Below the pieces are notes generated by a model. The model saw only the letters and a program-made list of their open reading frames with translations. It searched no databases and had not been told where the DNA came from. Made by a program: the position numbers and the translations under genes. From NCBI GenBank assembly GCA_963575645.1, contig OY754470.1:3348001-3412000 (forward strand): 64,000 bases of DNA, in the 5' to 3' direction. Source of the stretch: Xanthostigma xanthostigma (Eukaryota > Arthropoda > Insecta > Raphidioptera > Raphidiidae). The stretch's first letter is position 1. Each line of letters begins with the position of its first letter. Below are positions 10,627-21,477 of the stretch, piece by piece.

Positions 10627-13600
10627 ATGCCAACAGTTACGGTAGAAAGAGATTTACTTTTCAAGGCTTTAGGGAAAACGTATAGTAAGTAATTTATGAC
10701 ACTTCTGTTTATAAAATGTCCAAATTAAAAAAAAATGGTTAACCTTTTTCAGCTGACAATGAATTTCAGAACTTATGTTTTCAATTCGGTTTGGAATTAG
10801 ATGAAGTTGTAAGTATCTTTGTTATTATTGAGAAAATGACTCGAATAAAAGTGGTAACTTTCTTCCTGGGTGCGTTAATGCCATATCTCTTCTTTGGTGC
10901 CGTTGTCTTTTTTAAGGCGTCTGGTGAGATTTGTCAATATGTCGGAGCCTAAATTCACATCTATTGTTATAAGGAATGTTCCAAGCGAAATGTCCGTTTT
11001 TTTTTACTTATTTTTGAAAATACTTAGACGATCTGTATTTTAGACGACTGAAAAAATGATGATTGCAAAAGAGCAAGGGGCAGTATGCTTAGACGCATCT
11101 GAAGATATTCTCTATCGTATCGATATTCCAGCAAATCGATATGATCTACTTTGTTTGGAAGGGCTTGCCGTTGGAATTTTAGTATTTCAGGGGAAGTAAG
11201 TGCATTTATCTACAAATTTTACATATTTAAAAAATGTAGTGTTTATCGATACGGAATTTTTTAATTTATTTCTTTTACAAAAAAAAAAAATATACAAATG
11301 GTTTATTTAGAATTTCACCACCTTTTTATAAGGCCGTGACTCCGAAACCAGATTCCATCAATAGACTAACAGTGACAGCGGCAACTGCCAAAGTAAGACC
11401 ATTTGCAGTAGCAGCTGTCCTTCGCGGAGTCAATTTTACTAAAGATAGCTACGCCAGTTTTATTGATTTACAAGACAAATTGCATCAGAACATATGCAGG
11501 AAACGTACACTGGTGGCCATTGGCACACATGACCTTGACACAGTGAAAGGACCGTTCACTTACGACGCTAGACCGCCCGGTGATATTAAATTCACTGCAT
11601 TGAATCAAGATAAAGAACGAACTGCCGTTGAACTTATGGAATTGTTTTCGGTAAGTATTCGTGCCATTTTATTTGGGGTTCTAACATTTAAAGTAGTGTT
11701 GGGCGATTATGAATGATATAATCGAAACATTTCGATTATGGCCGAATAATCGATCATTCGATTATGGCAACCGAGATATCATTCGCTTGAATCGATTATG
11801 AAATATGAAATGTATATTAAATCCCGACACAGTACTATTGCTATGTCCACTGTCGATATTAATGTGATATATCGATATATCATTCGGTTTCTGCATTTAC
11901 ATGCACTGGGATGGGAAGTCTTTGCTGGCAGTGTTTTATTTAATAAACTACCAAATAGCTTAACTGAAATTCAGTGTGGTAAAGAATTTAAGTAAAAAAT
12001 TGTTTTTCTGACATTAAGGATTTTTAAATTTCAATTTTAATGTTTATCTCATTATGTAAATTGTCGAGGTATCCATCTAGGGCATAACATTTCTATTCGA
12101 TCATACCACTGATTCCATTATTAATATTGTGTTAAGTAATATTAACAAATCGAAATTGCAAAGTTAGAACATAATTCATAATAATCGATATTTTGAATGA
12201 TCATTCGCTTATACTGTAAAATAGTGATGGGCGGTTCGGGTCACAACGAAGATTCGTTCCAACCGGATCTCGTTCGCGTAATGAACGGGTCTTATTGAAC
12301 GGATCAAGTGATCCAGTCGCTCCGTGATCTCTATGTGAATATGTGCTACCGAATTCCATTTACGTACTTACTACCTATGTTGCAGGATCCGGTGATTCGG
12401 TTTTCTAAATGTGGCGACTGATGATTATCGTATTTTTTTTATTAATTTTAACGCGGGTTTATACTTTATTTATAACGATACATATGATATTAATGTCACG
12501 ACTAAAAATTTTCAATTCGATGTAAAGTTCTACATTAATGCCATTTATAAAAAAAACACACACACAAAACTTAAAATTTCCAATGGAATATAAAATAAAA
12601 AAAAATTCACATATTAGAATTTAAAGTCATCCAGGCTCCAGCTCATACTTATATTGTTAAAAAATATTATTGGGTTGTTATCTTTATTTATATAGCCCTA
12701 AACAAAGCATCTTTCAACAATCGAATCAACATTTGACAACGGTTTGCAATTTGCAAACAATCAAAACATTGATAGAGATAAGCGTCAGGCGATATTCACG
12801 TGTAAACTGTAAAGCGTATGTCTGAATTTCTGAAATATCAATTTCGTTCATCGTTCGTCGGTCAGTCGAAGTTGGTACGCTACATTCTACAAATATGCAA
12901 TACAGAAATGTTAAACCGGGGATGCACAGACTGAACCAGATCCGATTGAGAACTGAATTCAGATTCGTTCGTAGTCGTTCACTATTGGACCCGTTCACAG
13001 TGAACGGGTCCAGCGTGAACGACACATCTCTACTGTAAAAGTAAATAAAACGAAATTAATAATTGCCAAGTTTGCGCATCATTCATAATCGATAATTCGA
13101 ATGATCATTCGATTATAAAAACCGATTATTTCGATTCATTCGATTATTGAAATATATCGATTATGCCTGACACTAATTTAAAGTATAAATTTGCATTGGT
13201 TCATTGAAGTGAAACTTCTTTAGCGAGGCGTCTGTTTGAAATTTTCTGTAACGTTAAAGGGGAAATGATAAAACGGTGGGTTTTGAGATGTTAAAAATTA
13301 AACACAAATAATACATTTCTTTCAGACACATGTTCAATTAAAGCAGTATTTACATATTATAAAGGATGAGCCTCTATATCCAGTGATATTGGATAGCAAT
13401 GGCGTCGTCCTATCCATGCCACCTATTATCAATGGGAACCAGTCTAAAATAACACTTAATACAAAAAACGTGTTCATCGAGTGCACGGCTACTGATTTGA
13501 CGAAGGTACCTATATTGATTAAATTAATTTTCATTAATAAAAAAAAATAATAAAATACTTGTTTAAGGAGGTTGATCCGTTACAGTCCCAATCAAAAGTA

Positions 13601-16600
13601 AGTCGAATTCTAAATGGAAACTTTTCCATAATAAGTTTTTACAAAAGGTTATAAGTCGATGATACCAATAAATTATTGTCATAAAGGCATAAATAAACAT
13701 TTTTTTAATATGAATTAATTATTTCAGTATTTTACTTAATGAACTGACTTTGAATTTTTTGTACAAAGTTAGGTTAGAAAAAATAAGTTTATGTAAATAT
13801 CTGTATTTTACATATTTTTTGCAGTAAATAGTTAAAAAAGAAACTAGAAGTAATAAAAATTAAAATTAAATCATTAAAAAGTTGAAAATTCAGTTAAAAT
13901 TGTCAAGAATAAAAGTCCATAATCGAAAAGTGCTAAGGTTTAATATTTTTTTTTATTGATTAAAAGTCTCCTAATTAAATTGGAAAAAATATTAAAATAT
14001 GCGTAAGACATCAATGCTTTACATAGTTAGTTTTCGGAACTGCTGACATTATTTGGTTATTTGCAAAAAATTACAATACTCCGTTTGCATGCTAGGTTGA
14101 CATATTTTCCATAAGACTACATGTAAAAGTTTTTTTTAATTTTTAACTTTATAAATCTCTTAATGATTTTGGATTTTTTACAGAAAATTTTGTCATAAAA
14201 AATCTATTAAAAAAACTTTATTTTAGATTTTTTTCATTATCATCGTAAAACGGCTCAACCTCCTTAATAAAAATCATGCAATAGAACAACTTCTTGAGCA
14301 CTTTGCCAACTCAACAATAGATGGCACTGCCAACCAAACATGTTGCTGTGTCTACAATTTTTATGTTTGTTTCATAATTTTTAGGCTAATGTTGTTTTGG
14401 ACACAATGGTATGCATGTTCAGCCAGTACTGTAAAGACAAGTATACGGTTGAAAAATGCGAGGTTGTTCGACCCGATGGAACAATGGAACTTTATCCCAA
14501 GCTAGAGTATCGTTCCGAAATTATAAATGTTAAGAAAACTAACAGTTACATCGGAATTAAGTGTGTATCTAAGAGACTTCTATAAAATATTTTAAGCTAC
14601 TTTACGAAGAAATCCTAAATCCACGCCTAAAAATTTTTGACATGAAAACGTAGTGATAGCCTACCGAACTTTCAACAAAATACCGTCAGATTTGAATCGC
14701 TAATAACTGCGAGACTAATAATGCGTTGAGTCCACAGTGGATAGATCATGCCAGTCAGAGCTGGGCCAAGTACAATGAAAATGTACTTGGAGTACCAAGT
14801 ACAAAGTACTTTCCATTTTCGTCCAATAAGTACAAAGTACTTGACTAAGTACTGAGTACATGTACTGAGTACAAGTATTTGGATTTTACGAGTACTTTTT
14901 ACAAGTACATTGGACACAATGTGGTACATCCAGCCTCAGTACACCTTTGTGGTACAAACTACAAACAAACCCTACAAGCTCGATTATTTATGAAATTAAA
15001 ATACACAGAGAGTGACGTACGCACAAAATGTTTTTATGAATTATATTTTATTTATATTAAATGTGAATTAAAACAAAAACAAAAAATTGAAAATACTGAA
15101 AATAGACAAATAAACAACTATATAAAGACAAAAAGAAATGTTTCAAGAAACCCTGCATTAATAGGTTTGTTCCAAGCAGCCAGCAAACGGTAATGAAACC
15201 GTCACCATCATGCGCAGATAGCTAAAACGTATTCCAGTATCTTTTTAGCTACTGCGCATGCAATTGACGGTTTCGTTACCGTTTGCTGGCTGCTTGGAAC
15301 AAACAGGGTACCCAGAAATGTTCACAAGAAAGTAGCGATTCTTTACGGAAAAATCGCAAGCTAAAAAAAACGCCTAATTTTTAAAACTTCTACACAAGAC
15401 TTCTTTCTTCATAAAAAGTGTATTTTAATGTACTTGTACTTAGAAACAAGCTGAAAGTACAGAGTACATTCAACAGATCGTTACAAGTACAAGTACCAAG
15501 TACAATTTTTAAAAGTACTCGGAATACAAAGTACAAAGTACAAAAATATGTACTTAAAGTACTTTTTCCAAGTACTTGTACTCAGTACCGCCCAGCTCTG
15601 ATGCCAGTACGTGTTTGTCGCGCAGGATTTGTTTTATCTGTGAAAGGCGCTAGCAAACAGTTGTTATGATTTTATTCTGACGTTTTCACAAAAAATATAT
15701 GGCGCAGACCTGAACAGCACCTTCAACTTTTTTCCCTGTAAAGCAAGTCCACATGAAGTGAATGCACAGATGAGTTAGTAAGTTTTTTTTTTAAATTAAT
15801 AATATTTTTATAGTGAATCGGCTGAGAGTTTAACGAAACTATTAACTAAAATGTGTTTGAAGTCGGAAGTGACTGAATCAGACAATAAACGAGTGAGTGT
15901 CACTATACCACCGACGAGACACGATGTGATTCATGCATGCGATATTTACGAAGATGTCGCCATTGCATACGGTTACAATAAAATTCCCAAAACACTACCT
16001 CATTGTTCGACGATTGGCCAACAGTATCCCGTTAATAAACTAACCGACTTATTAAGGGTGCCTGTGTCACAAGCTGGCTTTACTGAAGCTCTCACATTCT
16101 CTCTCGTAAGTTCATTAATATTTATAAGCTTATTACGGATGCGCCAGTAGTGGATTTTGCTTTTCGACTCGAGTGTTTACTTTATTTTCGAATCGGAAAA
16201 GGTTATCGACATTGGTATCAAACTTTTTACGACTCGAAACAGAACAAAAAATTGAAATTTTATTCAATACTGAACTCGGAAAATAAATTTTAGTACTCGA
16301 TTCCATTCGGAATACTGGTCTTATTTGTCGTTGGATCAAGCGGGGAATATTTTTTTCTATTTGATTAATATTCAATTCATCAAGTACTTGCATATCACTA
16401 AAGATAATCATATATATTAATACGCTAAGGTTAAGATGTTTGCCTCCCTTTTTAGAAAAAACCACACAATTTCTCCACATAAATTATATATCATTTTACA
16501 GATAATTGCTTGCTCTACTGACATCGACAACTAAAAAATTTATTATTGCTTTTGTTTTTGTAAATTAATTTGTTAACAGCAACGCTGAACAACGTCTGCC

Positions 16601-17825
16601 ATCTGACGGCGTTAATTTTGAAACAACGTCAACACTTTGATCTGTCATCTGACCTTCATATTGTAATACAACAGACACAATACTGCATACTGCCATCTGA
16701 CGGTTTTAATTTTGAAACAGCGAGTAACGCTGAACAACGTCACAGCAATGCTGCATGATGCCATCTGACGGCTTAGTTCAACGCTTTTGCTACTTGCGCC
16801 TCTATATGACAATTTTAGTAAAATATTTTTTCGATCTGTCATCTGAGCTTCATATTGTAATACAACAAAAAGAAGAACGTTATAAGCAGTGTGCAAAATT
16901 AGAAACGAATTGAATACCTGCAATCATATTTAAAAAATAATTTTGTAAAGTGATAATTATTATACTTATTTAGTGCGAATAATTCGCACAGGTCACTCTA
17001 GTTAATCTTATTTTTCGAAGTAGCATACAAACTAACTTTTGTTTTTAATTTGTTCTTAGTGTTCGCGCGATGACATCGCAAGCAAATTGGGCTACAAAAT
17101 TGAAGATTTGCCCGCCGTTCACATATCAAACCCAAAAACATTAGAGTTCCAAGTAGCTCGCACGACCCTGCTTCCTGGTTTGCTTAAAACACTTTCTGCT
17201 AATAAAAAATTGCCGCTGCCACTTAAGATTTTCGAAATATCGGATGTTGTTATCAAAGATAGCAATTCAGGTAAAGCATAAATACGTCAATTAATTATTT
17301 ACTGCATCACTGATCAGTCAGAATCGGGTCGTTCCACAGTCAAAATTTGATAAGTTTTAAGTGATTTAAGATTTATGAACTTTATGAATTAATTAGTTTG
17401 TTTTTTTTAATATAGAAGTGGGAGCTCGCAACGAACGAAGACTTTGTGCTGTTAACTGCAATAAAACGGCTGGATTTGAAGTAGTTCATGGACTTCTAGA
17501 TCGAGTCATGCAATTACTAGAAGTTCCTTGGAGTCTTAACAAGTCCGACAAGGGATATTACTTGCGTCCAATTGAGGGTTAGTATTGTTTGAGCGATTTA
17601 GTTGTAAAGACTATCTAAATATAAATATAAACTGCTTGATTTTCATATTTTTTTTATTGTCGTTAAATTTCAGATCCAGGATATTTCTCTCAACGCTGTG
17701 CTGAAATCGTATGCAACGGAAGTGTTATTGGCAAAATAGGCGTTTTGCATCCGGGAGTCCTTAATAAATTTGAATTGACCAATCCTTGTTCATCGGTCGA
17801 AATCATTCTAGAACAGTTTGTTTAG
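10627..17825 (+). CDS. FARSB: Phenylalanyl-tRNA synthetase beta chain, cytosolic
   Basis: Ten exons (10627-10684, 10753-10808, 11044-11195, 11311-11650, 13326-13505, 14385-14560, 15814-16105, 17060-17270, 17416-17577, 17674-17825) sum to 1779 nt, or 592 residues; human FARSB is 589. The beta chain pairs with the catalytic alpha chain in an alpha2-beta2 enzyme that charges tRNA-Phe and edits mischarged tRNA. Seen here: [19 protein letters not shown] at the start, [15 protein letters not shown], the [20 protein letters not shown] block, [80 protein letters not shown] and a C-terminal [20 protein letters not shown]. All junctions keep frame and no lesion is seen. Introns 4, 5 and 6 are enlarged by MITEs. 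Confidence 0.97.
11694..13175. mobile_element. hAT-type MITE (outer) in FARSB intron 4
   Basis: Ends TAGTGTTGGGC...GCCTGACACTA with an exact 8-bp duplication ATTTAAAG at 11686-11693 and 13176-13183. An 8-bp duplication and TAG-type ends are hAT hallmarks. Subterminal repeats are rich in ATCGATTATG-type words. It is split by a second hAT element at 12222-13032; without that insert it is about 660 bp. Confidence 0.88.
12222..13032. mobile_element. hAT-type MITE nested inside the outer hAT
   Basis: 811 bp, ends TAGTGATGGGC and (inverse) TAGAGATGTGTC, flanked by an exact 8-bp duplication CTGTAAAA (12214-12221, 13033-13040). Subterminal GAACGGGTC/GTTCACTG words recur on both sides. No transposase ORF. 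Confidence 0.88.
13567..14263. mobile_element. TTAA-site MITE, copy 2 (FARSB intron 5)
   Basis: 697 bp, inverted relative to the EMC1-intron copy at 1121-1812 and similar over its whole length. Flanked by TTAA (13563-13566, 14264-14267). Confidence 0.85.
14756..15600. mobile_element. hAT-type MITE in FARSB intron 6
   Basis: 845 bp with ends CAGAGCTGGGC/GCCCAGCTCTG and an exact 8-bp duplication ATGCCAGT (14748-14755, 15601-15608). Subterminal regions are dense in the tandem/inverted words AAGTACTT and GTACAAAGTA. It carries a further palindromic insert at 15165-15304. Confidence 0.9.
15165..15304. repeat. Palindromic element nested in the intron-6 hAT
   Basis: About 140 bp. GTTTGTTCCAAGCAGCCAGC and the following AAACGGTAA-GAAACCGTCA are inverted at the right end. 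The centre has GCGCAG-TAGCTAAAACG, shared with 3588-3758. Target duplication unclear. Confidence 0.7.
16580..16870. repeat. Degenerate duplicated block in FARSB intron 7
   Basis: GCCATCTGACGG followed by TTAATTTTGAAACA occurs twice (about 16598 and 16689), GCCATCTGACGG a third time near 16760, and ATCTGTCATCTGA-CTTCATATTGTAA twice (about 16638 and 16834). Looks like an old partial tandem duplication. Confidence 0.55.
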
Positions 17826-18101
17826 AAATACAGAGAAATATTGTTTAGAAATATACAGCAAATATAGATAATGTCGATATAATAATGATTTTTTTAACTT
17901 TGTACTTATTTATATGTATTTGTTTGGATTACTGGTGTTAGTTTTAAAAACATTAGAATGCAAAATATAAATATATATGTTCCAAAAGTATTTTTCATTA
18001 CGCAGCAGTGTTCAAAAAAATATATTGAATATGATAAAAAATAAAATTTAATTATTATAAGTCGAAAACTATGTCAGACAATTTTAAAAATTTGTAATAT
18101 T
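17826..18101. other. FARSB 3' UTR and flank
   Basis: AT-rich sequence after the FARSB stop. A plausible polyadenylation signal AATAAA lies in the run near 18040. No other feature seen. Confidence 0.45.
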
Positions 18102-18260
18102 TTATTTTGATATATCCTCATCTAAAACTTCCCTGACTTCGCAATTTACAGCGCGTTCCTCTTCTTCATCTAAAACCATCTCGGCAGTGCCGCGTTCGTC
18201 TTTGTCATCTCAAGCCTTTTCGACAGCGTTATTTTTTGAATTAGCTATTCTTATTTTAAG
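18102..18260 (-). pseudogene. Decayed acidic protein C-terminus
   Basis: A minus-strand frame after an AG at about 18261 reads LKIRIANSKNNAVEKA, an in-frame TGA (18212-18210), then DDKDERGTAEMVLDEEEERA, VNCEVREVLDEDISK and TAA. The acidic, codon-like composition contrasts with the AT-rich surroundings and suggests a remnant of a coding exon. I do not recognise the parent gene, and no other exon is visible. Confidence 0.35.
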
Positions 18261-18650
18261 CTTATTAAAAAAATTACATTATATAGTCGTGGCTTTCCTA
18301 TCTCTATTGAACTAAATCTTTATGTGAATTTGACTCTATTCAATAAATAGAGTAACCTGTGATCCATTGAAGTTAAATACCGATCACTAAATCTTTATTT
18401 TTAAAAATTATTTTTGACTTTTTAGTTCAGTTATTAAAGAGTGGTTTTTTTGAGTTTTTTTAAATTCTAATTTTTTTATGAAATATTTCCTTCCTTCCTA
18501 AATTCCATATCAAAGTCATATTTTTCCTCGTGGAGAAAATGTAATATCCTTATATGGGGAAATCACATTGGTTTGTGAATAAATTTAATATTATGAATAC
18601 ATTGTAAAGAATCGCTCGAAAGTGAAAAAAGTTGTTTCAAATCAGTATCT

Positions 18651-19105
18651 AAAGTACGCTACACACGAGGCTGGATATGCCGCTAGGTTCCTTGCTAGAT
18701 TTCACTACTAGTTTTCTAGCGCTGGTTTTCTTAATTGCTTTTATGTGCTCGCTTCACACGAGACGGCTTTACAAGCTTGGTCTACAGGTAGATTCGATGC
18801 GCGCGCTGTGATAGAACGGTACAACAAAAGTGCATGTTTATTGTCTCTGAACAGAACACACACTATTGCATAGTGTTTGTGGGCGTTTGTTCAAGTCGCC
18901 CACGTGACAAGATACTGCTTCCTGATTGGTTCTTGTTCATACCTAGCAGCGGACCTAGCAATAAAAATAGCTCCAGTTTAATTTTAACACCTACCTTGTG
19001 AGCTAGCAGGTGAACCGGCAGTGACGTCATTTCCAGTTTCGTACCCAGCCTACCGGCCAGTAGAGAACCGAGCAGTGTTTAAAGCCTCGTGTGCAGCGGC
19101 TTTAA
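18651..19105. mobile_element. MITE family 'CACACGAGGC', most complete copy
   Basis: About 455 bp bounded by inverted ends: left CGCTACACACGAGGCTGG, right (inverse) AAAGCCGCTGCACACGAGGC. Related copies lie at 19650-19925, 28876-29199, 31128-31351 and 61738-62072. It contains a CACGTG E-box (18901-18906), a CCAAT box in inverse (near 18926) and a TGACGTCA motif (19022-19029). No ORF. Superfamily not settled. Confidence 0.7.
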
Positions 19106-19194
19106 GAGAAGTTGTACATTTAATGAAAAGCAAGGCACTGAAGTTATAAACTTTACTTAAGTACCTATATTTAATTTCTGAAATTAGGTATTTT

Positions 19195-19268
19195 TTGTAT
19201 GTGTAAAAAAATCTTGGATTGCATAAGAATTTTTTCTTACGCAATCCTAGAATATTTTTACACATATA
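19195..19268. repeat. 74-nt hairpin, arms about 33 bp
   Basis: GTATGTGTAAAAAAATCTTG and the rest of the arm to about 19228 pair with the inverse ending TTTTTACACATATAC, with a few mismatches and a TTTT loop. Size and shape resemble a small-RNA precursor, but a shrunken palindromic element is equally likely. Confidence 0.5.
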
Positions 19269-19649
19269 CTACAACTTTAGAAAAAAATGCGCTTCCAGCA
19301 AAACGATTGTACAGAGTGTCTTTAGAGACAGCTATCTTTGTAGAAACTTTTTCACAGTTCTTGACATTTACTTATTACTAATACGACAGTCTGTGTTACA
19401 ACGCACACACAAGATTTTTTTTTATCCCTTTCATTGAGGACAAATTTAATATTTTTATTATTTCAGGAAATTCAAATTTTTTTTTCATAATTTTATAATA
19501 TTTATTCCTCCGGTATTTCCATAGATAGTAAAAAATGATTCAAAGAAATTTCTATTTCCCAATTCTATACACAGCATGTATCTAAACAAAAAAAAAAAAA
19601 AAAAAACAATAACGCGTATGACCTCAATTATATCGACTGTCTATTATTA

Positions 19650-19925
19650 ATTGACAGCTGCACACGAGGCTAGTTTCTCTGCTAGATTTGGCGGTTAGGT
19701 TTCAAGCGTGCTGTGTGCGCTGGATTTCGTGATAGCTTTTATGTGTTTGCTTCACACGATGCGTGTTTTGAAGTTGGATGGGTTTAGTGCGAGCGCAGTG
19801 ACAGTTCGAATGTTAACAAAAGTGAACGTTTATTGTCTCTGAACAGAACACACACTATGACGCCATGTTTGTTTGTGTTTGTCGCTCACGTGACAAGATG
19901 CTGTTTTATGATTAGTTCTTGTTCA
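19650..19925. mobile_element. MITE family 'CACACGAGGC', partial copy
   Basis: Begins GCTGCACACGAGGCTAG, same orientation as the copy at 18651, with the shared TTTATTGTCTCTGAACAGAA block and a CACGTG at 19887-19892. The right end is missing. Confidence 0.6.
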
Positions 19926-21477
19926 AAAGAAACGACTGTGAATAATTATTTCGATTGCAGATGTGTCCACAAAAGACAGGTTTCACTGTATCTCTTTAGA
20001 CATAATTATAATGTTTGTATCATTTAAATGCAGGTATACTTAACAAAAGCTAATTTTGGATAGTACTGTTATATCAAGCTCTTGTATGTGAACACACCTC
20101 TTTTCTCTCTTGTCCTTAGGTGACCTTAGTTGTCGAATGTTTATAATCTACAATCTTTGCCCTATAGAGGTGCAAAATGCAAATATAGATTGTAGTAGAC
20201 AGAAAGTAAAACAAAAATTGTTAGGTATTGATTTTAAATTGTCAAGAATTAAAATTCTGCCTGAAGTCTAACAATATTATAAGTTATTGTTTTTCAGTCA
20301 TTCTGTATAAAAGTCTTTGAACTAATTGATAACAGCTATGGTATTCTTTGGTTGTGAGTAGGGTAAGTGATACAGTTAACTCACATTAATGGTACAATGA
20401 ATAGACGTTCAACATTTGAGGTCATCAGAGTCTACATTAATGCTAGGGGCGATTGATGCCCCCGTATTTGCGTTGTGTAACGGGCCGTTCCCGGTTCTGG
20501 TGTCACAAAGTGCTTTTTTTTATATAACAGGACGGGTGTCTTGAAGAGCTAAGATACCTAGGAGTATAGGTTACGAGAAAACGACTGTTAAACTATTAAG
20601 ATCATATCATACAAAACACCCAAATATAGACAGATTAGTACTTTGTATATGTATTAATACTTATCTGTCACTTAGTTGAAACCAAATAATCCACAGTGGC
20701 GTATACCCAGTACCCACAACTACAAGAAACGGGATTTCTAGAAAAAGGAACCCTATTGATCTAATTTATTTTAACAACAATAATTTCTAATTTTCTCACA
20801 GGAATTCTCTCATTCCCAAATGCGCAACATAAAATTAAGGTCACAAATATTGAGATGCTTCCACATTACAGTGCCAAGGTTTTGTGTCTATCGGTCGTGA
20901 TGGAAAATTTGAAACGTCTTTACATCGAATAGGTATAGGAAACTTCGAGTTATTGATCGATAACATTTTTTTTATTTTCACCCATTCAAAAACTCGATCG
21001 TTCATAAATCGAGAGAAACCGGAATATCCAGCCTGTTACAGCACTGAATTTACAAGAGGACAATACTAGTGTCGTTTACCCTATGCATAGATACAAACAT
21101 ATTATTAATATTGTATATAATTTTTGTTATATTGTGTTATATAGTAAGCGTATAAAATAAGGTTGTTCGACGAGTTTCTCGTTTAATTTGTGTCTGAATC
21201 GCTGTCCGTCGCAATTAGTCACAAAAATACTAGAATATTCATTGATAAATGATAATTGTAAAGAGAAATTGATAGGCGACAGTCAATTATTCACTTTCGA
21301 TTTCATTCTAAACGTTAAGTCACGTTATTCATAAAATTTCTGTTCAAAGCGATTTTATGTCGGTTATTTGAAAATTTGATTTGAATTGTTTAAAATTTTC
21401 GGAAACTGTGCACTGTTCCAATTTAACAGTGATAAAACAAACGTATTTTTAATCGACGGTTTAATCAACAAAAAAAA
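19926..21477. other. FMO upstream region
   Basis: Mostly unassigned AT-rich sequence. At 20802-20932 a possible exon remnant follows a good acceptor (ttttctcacag) and reads ILSFPNAQHKIKVTNIEML, then continues to TAG; I do not recognise it. A SINE-like phrase (GACGTTCAACATTTGAGGTC) lies near 20405. The FMO promoter should lie just before 21478, but no motif stands out. Confidence 0.4.

Noticed and set aside
11798-11995. 65-codon ORF in FARSB intron 4
   Set aside because: Lies within the outer hAT MITE and has no transposase motif.
14879-15193. 104-codon ORF in FARSB intron 6
   Set aside because: Made of MITE subterminal repeats and low-complexity Lys/Asn codons.
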